A stretch of DNA of 41,259 nucleotides, taken from the NCBI GenBank assembly GCA_030041305.1, contig JASHOC010000153.1, positions 1-41,259 of the forward strand. Direction: 5' to 3'. Below the pieces are notes generated by a model. The model saw only the letters and a program-made list of their open reading frames with translations, had not been told where the DNA came from and did no database searches. The stretch comes from Acidobacteriaceae bacterium (lineage in GTDB: Bacteria > Acidobacteriota > Terriglobia > Terriglobales > Acidobacteriaceae). Positions 7,265 to 15,334 of this stretch are shown piece by piece (the stretch's first letter is position 1; each line of letters begins with the position of its first letter). The position numbers were made by a program, and so were the translations under genes.

Positions 7265-7414
7265 CGCTTTGCTGTGCGATTTCCCAAACGGGCTGGGTAC
7301 GGCGCTCTTGGGAACTTTCAGGACGGCTTTCATCGCAGTCTCGAAACGTTCAAAGGCTTCTTTCCCTTCGATCATCTCGGGACGCGGACGCGGGCGAGCG
7401 GAGGGCAGTTCCAT
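7238..7414 (-). CDS. Small transposase-associated protein, 58 aa
   Basis: It starts MELPSARPRPRP and contains GKEAFERFETAMKAVLKVPKSAV with a basic tail ending KAKKPVTRKG. Small proteins with a RFE.AM..VL.V.K pattern are often seen beside IS1595-type transposases; I recall this association but not a function. It converges with the transposase across a shared terminator and is divergent from the gene at 7454. No strong ribosome site lies just before the ATG. Confidence 0.5.
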   Translation of the reverse strand: MELPSARPRPRPEMIEGKEAFERFETAMKAVLKVPKSAVPSPFGKSHSKAKKPVTRKG

Positions 7415-7437
7415 GGCACTATCATACGCCGTTCTCC

Positions 7438-7443
7438 TATAAT
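7438..7443 (+). promoter_or_regulatory. Perfect -10 box before the gene at 7454
   Basis: TATAAT ends 10 bases before the ATG at 7454; the -35 region (near 7415-7420) is poor. The message would be leaderless or nearly so. Confidence 0.4.
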
Positions 7444-7453
7444 TCTTGACACT

Positions 7454-7732
7454 ATGAAAACACTGGCGGAGATGATTGGGGAAGAATTCGTCCTTCAAAC
7501 TGTGCATCAGCTACTGAACGAGGAGCACCCAGTTATCGTGACGAAATTGATGGCAGTTGATGAGGGAGGGATTTGGGTCGAGGGGCGCGGATTAGCAAAA
7601 TTTATGGCAGAGACGTTCAAACAAACCGTCCCCAAAATGCCCGTATTCTTTGTCCCATACGCACAAATAGTCTGGATATTGAATAATGCCGACTACCCGC
7701 ATCTTTACGAAAAAGGACTTGGGTTACAGTAG
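7454..7732 (+). CDS. Hypothetical protein, 92 aa
   Basis: It starts MKTLAEMIGEEF, chosen because TATAAT lies just upstream. A first helix is followed by beta strands (HPVIVTKLMAVDEGGIWVEG) and a second strand pair (MPVFFVPYAQIVWIL) that recalls small beta-barrel proteins, but I recognise no family. No signal peptide. It stands alone in the middle of the island. Confidence 0.5.
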   Translation: MKTLAEMIGEEFVLQTVHQLLNEEHPVIVTKLMAVDEGGIWVEGRGLAKFMAETFKQTVPKMPVFFVPYAQIVWILNNADYPHLYEKGLGLQ

Positions 7733-7963
7733 TTTGAATTGATTCCGGAAGTTCACTAAACTGGTTCACTGTCATTTCCGCACACTCCTGCTATCATCTG
7801 GATTGAGCAGGTGTGGTATACGTTCTGCCGGAACGGTAAAAGTTTAGATTAGTTGCGAAGATCAAACGCGCTGAAGGGTGCCAGCCCAGACAGTTCGGAC
7901 GCTCCGCTTAGGCGGAGTGTATCACAGCCCGCCGGAAAGGCGGATGTGTCCGTTGAGATCAGC
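7733..7963. other. Intergenic, no feature recognised
   Basis: Between convergent genes. Contains the direct repeat GTTCACT twice near 7751-7770, but no clear terminator or gene. Confidence 0.4.
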
Positions 7964-8761
7964 TTAAGTTACCTTGGAAACAAGATCAGCAATCGTAGTT
8001 CTGACCTGAGCGATAAGCACGTCCGTCAAGGATGCGTAATCATCACGATCTTGCCCGAGGCGCTTGGCGATGGGGTGCCGGATGGCAATGATCGAGACGA
8101 AATTAGTGCACTCATATTCCACATAAGGCTCAGGGACATCGAAGGTTGTCACCACAGCTTCTACACCTTCTTTGAGTTCACCGCGATACATCCGCTCGTG
8201 AGTCCCTGGCTTGTGAGGTTGCCGAAGCCCAGATACCTTGACCTGAATAATGGCAGCGGAAGGCATAACCGCGAACAAAAGTTTGTGCTTGTTCCCGTTG
8301 TCAATATCTCGGATGATCACAAGAGGATGAAGTGGAAACGTGGTGTGGGGGTGAAGGTAGGGTTGTACCGACACGACAGCATCGAAGATTTTCTTGCCAA
8401 CCGGATCAAAGTTTTTCCGCTGCTTGGCTGTGGGCGCTCTATCCCAGATCGGGAGGGACAGCCGGTCGGCATCTTTAGGAAGGCCCCCCGGGAATTCGTT
8501 TTGGAGCACTGCCCAGAAAGCGTGATCCAAAGCACATCGCAAGTTGTGAATAATATCCGCAACCATCAGCGACCATCTAATGACCTCCGGAGGATGATGC
8601 TCCCGGACGATCACGGCTGCGCGGGTTTTTTCTGGGTTGACGTAGGTGTAGAAGCTGTATGGTTTCAAGCTATGCCAAGTAGCGACTTCATTGTCGAGCA
8701 CGTTGAGCAAATCAACGGCACGGTCAATCTTCCAATTGGCGCTTGAGAGGTCTGGCGGCAT
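7964..8761 (-). CDS. Hypothetical protein, 265 aa
   Basis: A soluble helical protein. The region IHNLRCALDHAFWAVL is a motif shared by many bacterial proteins of unknown function that carry 'LRSALDH'. A middle stretch is PLVIIRDIDNGNKHKLL, with the NKH.LL pattern that usually follows in that family. It ends with a helix LIAQVRTTIADLVSKV. No catalytic residues can be named. It is a single gene, likely accessory cargo. Confidence 0.6.
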   Translation of the reverse strand: MPPDLSSANWKIDRAVDLLNVLDNEVATWHSLKPYSFYTYVNPEKTRAAVIVREHHPPEVIRWSLMVADIIHNLRCALDHAFWAVLQNEFPGGLPKDADRLSLPIWDRAPTAKQRKNFDPVGKKIFDAVVSVQPYLHPHTTFPLHPLVIIRDIDNGNKHKLLFAVMPSAAIIQVKVSGLRQPHKPGTHERMYRGELKEGVEAVVTTFDVPEPYVEYECTNFVSIIAIRHPIAKRLGQDRDDYASLTDVLIAQVRTTIADLVSKVT

Positions 8762-8857
8762 ACCCCATGATAGCCACCGGCGCGTGGTCAGTCAAATTAG
8801 TAGTCGCCCTCGGGAGAGTAGAAATCATACACTGAGCAACTACCCCACGGCCCGCCC

Positions 8858-9388
8858 ATGACCCGCGCCCTCGTCGAATCCGTCTCCATCGTTCTCACTC
8901 CGCGCTGCCTGCGCCTGCCCCTGCTCCGCGACGGCTCGCGGCTCGCCTGCTGGCAGACCGGCTCCGTTCGATTCACTGTCACGATTGCGCCGGACGGCGT
9001 GCCTGTCAGCCTCCGCCTTCCGAAGCAAATCGTCAGCGCCCATCCTCTGCGCGTGCTCCCGGCCCAGCGCATTCCGCTCGCTTGCGACTTCATCCTCCAC
9101 CCCGCCGGTTTGCGCCGCCGCTACTGGTTCCGCTGCCCCCGGCGCGCCTGCCGCCGACGTTGCGCGCGGCTCTACCTGCCAGACGGCCAAGACCGATTCG
9201 CTTGCCGTCTGTGCTACCGCCTGCTTTATACCTCCACCTCGCGCCAGCGCCGCCAGCTCACCGCCGCCGCAACCGCCGCCCTGCCGCCCACTACCCTCGC
9301 CACCATAGCGGCCCTTCCCCTGTGGCTCCGCTGGCAGGCTGAAGGCAAGGGCAGGCATCGGGAATGGAGGGGCGCGCAGAGTGGGTAG
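8858..9388 (+). CDS. Zinc-ribbon protein, 176 aa, mobile-element type
   Basis: The protein begins with beta strands rich in R and L. Residues about 92-126 carry the pattern YWFRCPRRACRRRCARLYLP and FACRLCYRLLYTS, the zinc-ribbon often seen in phage and integrative-element proteins (CP...C.RR...LY......CR.C..L.Y.S). An alanine/leucine-rich helical tail follows. Role unknown; possibly DNA binding. Codon use is very GC-rich compared with the flanking small genes. Family likeness is good, function is not known. Confidence 0.6.
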   Translation: MTRALVESVSIVLTPRCLRLPLLRDGSRLACWQTGSVRFTVTIAPDGVPVSLRLPKQIVSAHPLRVLPAQRIPLACDFILHPAGLRRRYWFRCPRRACRRRCARLYLPDGQDRFACRLCYRLLYTSTSRQRRQLTAAATAALPPTTLATIAALPLWLRWQAEGKGRHREWRGAQSG

Positions 9389-9649
9389 GAGTGCCCGGAC
9401 GCGACCTAACTCCCGTCGCAGGCCTCACTGCCCAGCAAAGTCTTGACCCTATCTTGTCAAGTTAGGCCCTTTCCGCAACATTCCTCTCTTTCAGCCGGAA
9501 GCGGCTTCAGGGCGCGCTGCGATGGCGGCGGCGCGGGCCGGGCGCTGCGCGGCGTGGCGGTGTTCGCCTTGCGGTTGAAGTGGGCGGATAGAGGGCGGCT
9601 GCCCGGCCAGTCCTCAGCCCGCCCGTTTCCGGTCCGTCCGTGATCCGGG
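9389..9649. other. GC-rich gap beside the putative origin
   Basis: No convincing gene. It lies between the zinc-ribbon gene and the palindrome at 9650. Confidence 0.4.
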
Positions 9650-9735
9650 TGACGGGTTGTGACGGGTGCTCTCGTTATCACTGTTACGCGCGCGCGCGTG
9701 ACGCGGATAATCTACAGACCCGTCACTATCCGTCA
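9650..9735. repeat. 86-bp symmetric palindrome with (CG)6 centre, putative origin
   Basis: Two TGACGGGT boxes (9650-9657, 9660-9667) are mirrored by ACCCGTCA (9718-9725) and ATCCGTCA (9728-9735). TTATC (9675-9679) mirrors GATAA (9706-9710). The central alternating CG tract (9686-9699) has the same centre, 9692.5. Boxes repeat every 10 bp, one helical turn. The right arm touches the stop codon of the helicase gene. P4-like elements place an origin beside this gene type, so an origin or iteron role is inferred. Confidence 0.6.
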
Positions 9736-11148
9736 CTGGGATGCTCGCAAGGCGATTCCATCGAACCCACGGCCTGTATTTTTCCGGTTGGGCCTGTACC
9801 CGCGTGCCGCTAGATTCTCCGAGAATCGCTTTTGTGAACCCACATACTCACCATTGGATTCAGCCCATAGCTTCCAATCCTGAAACAGAGACGTGGCAGA
9901 TTCCCAGACTCCATTCTTCCGCTCTGTGCGGTCCTCCAGCCAGCGAGCGAGACCATCTTCCGCCGCGAGATATTCCTCTGTAGCTTCAGTGACAATCGCG
10001 GGCGGCCTTAGACCATGCTCCTGCCATTTAAGGCAGCCTTCGATTGCCCAGGAGAGTATACCGGGCCATTCGGCGCGAAGTTTCTCGCCAAGGTTCTCGT
10101 CACGCTCGGATGCCGGAATCGTCACCGTGAACGGCAGAAGGTTGAACCGGCGGCGGATAGCCTCGTCCACGTTTCGCAGTCTGGGCTTGTGGTTGCTTGC
10201 GATAACGAGCTTAAATTGCGGAGTGTACTCGAAAAAGTCCTGCCGCATAAATCGCGCCGCAATCCTGTCTCCGCCGGTTAGCGCCTTGAGCTTGCTTTCT
10301 GACCAGTAGCGCCCATCTTCCGTTTCAATGGCTGTGACAAGGCGCGCTCCCTGAAGCCCTGCCAGATCGGTTGGATGGTTCTGGTTCCTAGATTCGATAA
10401 ACGCCTCGATGGGTGCGGTCCTTGCGTAATCGCCCATCAGACCAGAGAACGCACCAAGAAATTTTGACTTGCCATTTCCGCCGGAGCCGTACAGAAAGAA
10501 CAGCGCATCCTCCCGCGTCAACCCGGTCAGAGCATAACCGCACATTCGCTGCAAGAAGTCCTGTAACTCTTGTCTGGCATCAGTGATCCGCTCAAGAAAC
10601 CTACGCCAAGTTGGCAAATCTCCACCTGGGGCAACAGCAGTCATTTTGGTCATGCAATCTTCGCGGCATGCCGGGCGCATCTTGCCGGTTCGCAGATCGA
10701 CAATCCCGCCCGGAGTATTCAACAGCCACGGGTCTGTGTCCCATTGTTCAATGGTTGCTGCATGGCGGCGATCCGAACGCGCCAGCCGTTCCACAGCAGC
10801 TATGGTCTGCGCCGATGCGATGCGCAGGGCAAGTCCCTTGGGACACACTTCACTCTCGGCCCGGCAGAGTTTGCGGGACAGATCATAGACCGCGAGCGTT
10901 CCATCCATCCGCCACAAAGTACCAGTCCAAACACTCCAGCGGCCCCATGCAGCGGTGTAGCGCAGGTTTGCTCCGTGTTCATCTGTGAATCTGAGAGCGA
11001 GAGCATCTTCTGAAAATTCGCTCTGGTGAGAGAGAGCAAAATCCGAAGCATCCGCGCCGGTCTCGATTCGGCCAGCTACCTGCGGAGGCGTAGCGCCATT
11101 GTTTGAAACAACGGAAGGGTTTTGTGGTTGTGCTATTGTGGTAGACAT
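9733..11148 (-). CDS. P4-type D5/SF3 helicase (phage/plasmid primase-helicase C-terminal type)
   Basis: This 471-aa protein has the D5_N region (about 50-200), then a superfamily 3 helicase: Walker A GSGGNGKS (221-228), Walker B LVTAIETED (270-278), motif C IASNHKPRL (317-325) and an arginine finger in EAIRRRFNLLPF (329-340), and a C-terminal winged-helix-like part. The archaeo-eukaryotic primase domain found in longer P4 alpha-type proteins is absent. It should unwind origin DNA for replication of the excised island. A GGAGG site precedes the ATG. The excisionase-like gene lies upstream in the same direction. The stop codon overlaps the palindrome at 9650-9735. Confidence 0.88.
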   Translation of the reverse strand: MSTTIAQPQNPSVVSNNGATPPQVAGRIETGADASDFALSHQSEFSEDALALRFTDEHGANLRYTAAWGRWSVWTGTLWRMDGTLAVYDLSRKLCRAESEVCPKGLALRIASAQTIAAVERLARSDRRHAATIEQWDTDPWLLNTPGGIVDLRTGKMRPACREDCMTKMTAVAPGGDLPTWRRFLERITDARQELQDFLQRMCGYALTGLTREDALFFLYGSGGNGKSKFLGAFSGLMGDYARTAPIEAFIESRNQNHPTDLAGLQGARLVTAIETEDGRYWSESKLKALTGGDRIAARFMRQDFFEYTPQFKLVIASNHKPRLRNVDEAIRRRFNLLPFTVTIPASERDENLGEKLRAEWPGILSWAIEGCLKWQEHGLRPPAIVTEATEEYLAAEDGLARWLEDRTERKNGVWESATSLFQDWKLWAESNGEYVGSQKRFSENLAARGYRPNRKNTGRGFDGIALRASQ

Positions 11149-11168
11149 TCGGCAACAAACCTCCGAAG

Positions 11169-11197
11169 CGGCCCGTTCGAGCGGGCCGTTTCTTTTT
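11169..11197 (+). terminator. Intrinsic terminator, rightward, in the helicase leader
   Basis: CGGCCCG pairs with CGGGCCG around TTCGAG and is followed by TTTCTTTTT on the plus strand. All genes around it are on the minus strand, so it would stop antisense transcription, while forming a hairpin just before the helicase ribosome site in the sense message. Confidence 0.55.
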
Positions 11198-11251
11198 GTT
11201 GGAGCGAATCAGCTCATGGTGCCCGACAGCGACCCGCGCGCGCCAGCCGCT

Positions 11252-11455
11252 TTACAGTAGCGAGAGTCTGCGCTGGCGTCGATCCGCCGGGACAGCGCCG
11301 CGAGTCAAGATTGCGTCAACGGTCTCGGGCCGGAAGCGAATTGCGCGCCCGACTCGGATGAAAGGTACACGGCGCATCCAAACCCACTGCCGCACGGTTC
11401 GAGGAGATAGGCCCAGCGCAGCGGCGAATTCTTCCACGGTCAATAGCCTGCTCAT
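11252..11455 (-). CDS. Excisionase / AlpA-like HTH protein, 67 aa
   Basis: The start at 11455 follows GGAGG by 5 bases, which decides it over earlier in-frame starts. The sequence is a MerR/AlpA-type winged HTH: LLTVEEFAAALGLSPRTVRQWV, then the wing RRVPFIRVGRAIRFRPETVDAIL. Such proteins act as recombination directionality factors (Xis) or regulators of integrase. Its position upstream of the helicase and divergent from the integrase operon fits control of excision and replication. Family is sure; Xis activity is inferred. Confidence 0.8.
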   Translation of the reverse strand: MSRLLTVEEFAAALGLSPRTVRQWVWMRRVPFIRVGRAIRFRPETVDAILTRGAVPADRRQRRLSLL

Positions 11456-11522
11456 TTTTGCCTCCGATTTCCCTTGATTACTGCTGAGTTTGGTTGTAGT
11501 CTTTCTATGTACTTGCGTCAAC

Positions 11523-12680
11523 ATGCACACACACGTACAACAGGCGTACAGCGAAACATCACTCCTGGCGTTCCCGAATGTCCGCGTTCACATAAGGGTT
11601 GAGCCGTGGCCTACGGTGATTAGTGAGGACGGGCACAAAGAGGGCTTTCCAAGAATGTTCCCTCGGGATATTGGGAGTATCGAACGAGCGAAGCTGGACG
11701 CCATCTTAATTCGCAATTGGAGAGAGATTCGCACGAATCTACTCAACCTCGATATGGATAGGCCAGACTCGCTGTGCTCGTGGCTAGGTTCGGCGGGTTA
11801 CGTTCCAGAGGCCATGCTGGAATGCCCGAACGCTCTCTACTACACTCCCGGCGACGTGGAACGGATGGCTGCTAGCAATCTTGGATGGCGGCCTAAGTTT
11901 GTAACGGATGGCATTCGGCGATGGCTGAAAATGCACCGGGATGTTTTCGCGTGGCTGAGGCGGCTGAACGAAAACCAATTCCGCGAAGCTATCAAAGCAG
12001 CGCATGAATACCGGACGGCACAGTACGAAACCGATCAGACTAGAGTGAATGCGATTCTTTCTGAAAAGCCCCGGACGCTGCTGTTGAAAGACCCTGCGAA
12101 GACATTCCTGGAGACTTTAGGTGCGCCGAATCTTGATGCCAGCGTGCTAGGGTTGGCGTTGCGCGGAACCAGCGAATCCGAGCGGCTCGCGGCATACCTG
12201 TATTGGGACAAAGAAGGCTTCCCGACGGTGACGGCGCGTTGCGATTCCCCAATTGAGGCGCTCTGCCTCTCTATCCACATTGACCAAAATTTCTCGCAGC
12301 GGCGGGCCGTGAATTGTGCGCGGTGCGGAAAGTGGCTCGATCAGATTCGAGGGCGAGACCGCTTTTGCTCAAAGGAATGTCGGAACTTCTACACGACAGC
12401 CGAGCGCCGGAAAAAGATCGGTTTGGTTAAGCGAGCGGCTCAAGATTGGACAACTCTCCCGGCGCAAAAGAAAGCCAACCGGGATCGTGCGGAATGGATC
12501 GTCTCACAGGTGAACAAACAAACGGCAGACGAGTACGCGCTTGAGGTTTCATGGGTGCGGAAAATGCTCGGCTCTTCCGAATTGAAGAGCCAGAGAACAC
12601 GCGCGCAAAACAAACCAGTGCCGGGAGCCAAGACGGTAACAAGGAGAGGGCGCGCAGCAAAGCGCGCGGAAAGGGAATAG
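11523..12680 (+). CDS. CGNR-like zinc-finger protein upstream of integrase
   Basis: Start is uncertain: ATG 11523 or TTG 11490, neither with a clear ribosome site. The 385-aa protein has a largely helical N-terminus with no known family and a zinc knuckle (about residues 266-290) CARCGKWL...RDRFCSKECRN, the pattern of CGNR zinc-finger proteins, followed by a basic helical C-terminus ending RRGRAAKRAERE. The zinc knuckle suggests DNA or RNA binding. Its stop codon is 2 bases from the integrase start, so the two genes are surely co-transcribed. It could be an integrase accessory factor or regulator, which is inference. Confidence 0.7.
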   Translation: MHTHVQQAYSETSLLAFPNVRVHIRVEPWPTVISEDGHKEGFPRMFPRDIGSIERAKLDAILIRNWREIRTNLLNLDMDRPDSLCSWLGSAGYVPEAMLECPNALYYTPGDVERMAASNLGWRPKFVTDGIRRWLKMHRDVFAWLRRLNENQFREAIKAAHEYRTAQYETDQTRVNAILSEKPRTLLLKDPAKTFLETLGAPNLDASVLGLALRGTSESERLAAYLYWDKEGFPTVTARCDSPIEALCLSIHIDQNFSQRRAVNCARCGKWLDQIRGRDRFCSKECRNFYTTAERRKKIGLVKRAAQDWTTLPAQKKANRDRAEWIVSQVNKQTADEYALEVSWVRKMLGSSELKSQRTRAQNKPVPGAKTVTRRGRAAKRAERE

Positions 12681-12682
12681 CT

Positions 12683-13897
12683 ATGTCAGTGTTTCGCTAC
12701 AAAGGCAGCAAGGTTTGGACGATGGATTTTCTCTTCCACGGCCAGCGCATCAGGGAGAGCACAGGAACGCGCTCAAAGACACTCGCCTTGAAGATCGAGG
12801 ATAAGCGCCGCCGCGCGCTGGAAGAGGGCGCAGCGGGCATCAGGAAGCGGCGGCAACCCCTTCTGCTTTCAGTTGCGGCGGATGAGTGGCTGGATATTAA
12901 AAGGGCTACGCTCGCGGCGCGCTCTGTGAAAATCGAACAGGCCAACCTTGCCCACCTGCTCCCGGAGTTGGGCCGCAAGCTGATTTGCGATATTGACGCG
13001 GCGGACGTTGCCCGCTATCAGCAAAAGAGGCTTGATGAAGAGGCTTCGCCAAAGACGGTGAATCTGGAAATCGGAACACTGCGGGCGATTCTGAAGCGCT
13101 CCGGTCAGTGGGCGCGGTTACAGCCGGAAGTGACGATGCTCCCCACGCGGGATGACGTGGGGCGCGCCATCACCACGGAAGAAGAAACGGCGCTGCTGCA
13201 GGCTTGCAGTCAATCCCGCTCCCGCTCTCTGGCCCCATTCGTCACCCTGGCCATTGTGACGGGGGCGCGGTACGGAACCATTCGGACGCTCGAATGGGGC
13301 AACGTGGATTTTGAAAACCGCTGCCTGAAATGGGGCAAAGACAAGACGGCGGCCGGCACGGGGCGCATAGTGCCTCTCAGCCAAAGGGCGGTTGCTGCTC
13401 TCAGCTTTTGGGCGACGCACTTCCCGGAGCGCAAGCCGGAACATTACGTGTTTCCCTCAGAGCGGTACGGCGCGGGTGGGGATGAATTCAGCCCCAAGGC
13501 TTACCACGTTGACCCATCAAAGCCCATCGGGAGCATCAAGGAAGCATGGGAAGCGGCGAGACTGCGGGCAGCGCGGATTCTGAAAGGCGAAACGGAAGAG
13601 ACGGACGCGAACACCGAGACGGAACCCAAAGAAGCGATTGCGCCCCTTGCTTGCCGCTTCCATGATCTGCGGCACACGGCGGTATCCCGTATGCTCAATA
13701 ACGGTGTGCCGATTGCCAAGGTTGCGAAGATCGTAGGGTGGAGCAAGTCTACGATGGTGCTGATGGCAGCGCGGTATGGTCACTTCTCTTTGAACGATCT
13801 GCGCAGTGCGGTCGAGAGCATAAGCGCAGTTCGGGCGAAAATCGAAGAGACCAACGATGGACCGGGCACCAGGACTGCGGCGAACAGGGTGCAGTGA
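12683..13897 (+). CDS. Tyrosine recombinase, integrase of the island
   Basis: The start at 12683 is set by GGAAAGGG 7 bases upstream and by the 2-base gap to the preceding gene. The 404-aa protein has an N-terminal arm-binding part (SVFRYKGSKVWTMDF), a SAM-like core-binding domain (about 60-155) and the catalytic domain. Catalytic residues are R196 (TGARYG), H327 and R330 (HDLRHT), W353 (VGWSKS) and Y365 (ARYGH). It integrates and excises the island at the tRNA-Lys att repeat. The end of the gene lies 1.4 kb from the att, with a cargo gene between. Confidence 0.93.
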   Translation: MSVFRYKGSKVWTMDFLFHGQRIRESTGTRSKTLALKIEDKRRRALEEGAAGIRKRRQPLLLSVAADEWLDIKRATLAARSVKIEQANLAHLLPELGRKLICDIDAADVARYQQKRLDEEASPKTVNLEIGTLRAILKRSGQWARLQPEVTMLPTRDDVGRAITTEEETALLQACSQSRSRSLAPFVTLAIVTGARYGTIRTLEWGNVDFENRCLKWGKDKTAAGTGRIVPLSQRAVAALSFWATHFPERKPEHYVFPSERYGAGGDEFSPKAYHVDPSKPIGSIKEAWEAARLRAARILKGETEETDANTETEPKEAIAPLACRFHDLRHTAVSRMLNNGVPIAKVAKIVGWSKSTMVLMAARYGHFSLNDLRSAVESISAVRAKIEETNDGPGTRTAANRVQ

Positions 13898-13946
13898 CCC
13901 TTGAACAAACTAGGTACCGATTCGCTGCGTTGGCGGGGGAGTAGAC

Positions 13947-15212
13947 ATGAAAGTCTTTTGGTCATGGCAGTCGGATACTCCAGGGAAAACAGGGCGGCAT
14001 TTTGTCAAAGTGGCGCTAGAGAGTGCCGTCGAAGAATTGAAATCGGGTCTCACTTTGGAGGAGCCCGATGAACGAGAGATTCTGTCTGACATGCAGGTAG
14101 ACCAGGATCGAAAGGGTGTTCCCGGGAGCCCCGATCTTGCTCGCACAATTCTCCGAAAAATCGAAGGCTCTAAAGTGGTTCTGGCTGATGTCACGCCTGT
14201 CGGATTTTCGAATGCGCCGCAGGGCGAAGCACCCAAGAAACTTATGAACCCCAACGTCGCCATCGAACTTGGATACGCACTCAAACATCTCGGAGACGAG
14301 TCGCTGTTAATGGTTCTGAACGAACACTACGGCTCTCATGGGGACCTCCCGTTCGATTTGCGAACGAAGGCAGGTCCGATCATCTATAGGCTGGCTCCCG
14401 ATGCGGACATTGAATCAATTAAGGCTGCCTCGCGAAAACTGAAGAACGACCTCAAAGAGGCATTGTCGTTGTGCTTGAACAGAGAAGTGGAGTCGATGCG
14501 ACAGAGTCGGCCATTTCCTGAAAAGGCGGCTATTGAGGGAGATCCCGCAAGATTTCGCGACCCAAAGGATTATCTAGGAGTCAGATGGGATCTGGGTCCA
14601 AGTCAGTTTGAAGATGATAGCAGCCAAAAAGTAAAGCTGGCCGCGGGTCCAGCCATTTTCATCCGCGTCATGCCGACGCGGGCACAGGCAAACATTTGGT
14701 CTGTGCCCAAACTTGCTGACTCCGTGCAATTCGGGTATGGCCCACCTCGGACGTTTTCAGGACGTGAAGCGAGTCACCGGCTTCGCGCAGACGATGGCCT
14801 CGGCTATTACGACTGCCGTCGCGGAGAGGAAGGCAAGGCTGCAAGCGTAGTTTTCTTACACGCGACGGGCGAAATCTGGAGTATAGATACGTGGTCCTTG
14901 GCGGGGGCTCAGAAAAGAATCTTGATTGCTTGGGAGAAGCTCTTTGCCGAGCGGCTTAATGAATACGGCTCGTTCTTGATGAAGTTGGGTATCACAGCGC
15001 CGCTCAAATGGGTTTGTGGGTTGACGAAAGTTGAAGGCTTCCGGCTCCAATTGTCGAACGATCTCGATCAGTGGGAACAACTCGAGTGCGTGACGCCCAA
15101 CATTGTCGGAACGGGTACCCTCGACCCCTCCAAAGAACGAGCAGAGACGGTTCTGCAGCCTTTCTTCGAGCTAATCTTCGAGAAATGCGGAGCGCACCGG
15201 CATCAGCTTTAG
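13947..15212 (+). CDS. TIR-like 'SWQSD' protein, candidate defence effector
   Basis: The N-terminal 140 residues match a family I recognise from defence islands: VFWSWQSDTPG (3-13), VDQDRKGVPGSPDLARTIL (51-69), a strand VVLADVTPV (77-85) and NPNVAIELGYAL (101-112), then LPFDLR (134-139). The order of strands and the conserved glutamate (E107) resemble TIR/STIR domains, which often cleave NAD or bind nucleotides; catalytic activity here is inferred. Residues 190-421 are an unrecognised C-terminal domain that could sense infection. It follows the integrase by 49 bp and is the last gene before the att site, a common cargo position. No partner such as a CD-NTase is nearby, so it may act alone. 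Confidence 0.65.
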   Translation: MKVFWSWQSDTPGKTGRHFVKVALESAVEELKSGLTLEEPDEREILSDMQVDQDRKGVPGSPDLARTILRKIEGSKVVLADVTPVGFSNAPQGEAPKKLMNPNVAIELGYALKHLGDESLLMVLNEHYGSHGDLPFDLRTKAGPIIYRLAPDADIESIKAASRKLKNDLKEALSLCLNREVESMRQSRPFPEKAAIEGDPARFRDPKDYLGVRWDLGPSQFEDDSSQKVKLAAGPAIFIRVMPTRAQANIWSVPKLADSVQFGYGPPRTFSGREASHRLRADDGLGYYDCRRGEEGKAASVVFLHATGEIWSIDTWSLAGAQKRILIAWEKLFAERLNEYGSFLMKLGITAPLKWVCGLTKVEGFRLQLSNDLDQWEQLECVTPNIVGTGTLDPSKERAETVLQPFFELIFEKCGAHRHQL

Positions 15213-15264
15213 CAAACACTCCCGGAGTACCACTGCCGAGCGTCAGCGGTCAAGTTCTCATCGA

Positions 15265-15288
15265 GGGTCCCCGGTAAATTCCCCGGTA
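15265..15288. repeat. End-associated repeat, possible integrase arm site (right)
   Basis: GGGTCCCCGGTA then AATTCCCCGGTA; partner of 625-648 in direct orientation (21 of 24). It contains CCCCGGTA twice, 12 bp apart, within 50 bp of the right att repeat. Confidence 0.4.
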
Positions 15289-15334
15289 CCAAGGGAGCGC
15301 CTACAAGCGAAGCGCCCTAACTGATTGAATCGAT

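Noticed and set aside
6100..7830. Terminal inverted repeats of the IS1595 element
   Set aside because: I compared sequence outside 6228 and beyond 7195 and 7414 and found no convincing matching ends.
7853..8746. 297-aa plus-strand frame opposite 7964-8761
   Set aside because: The minus-strand frame has the LRCALDH and NKH motifs; this one looks random.
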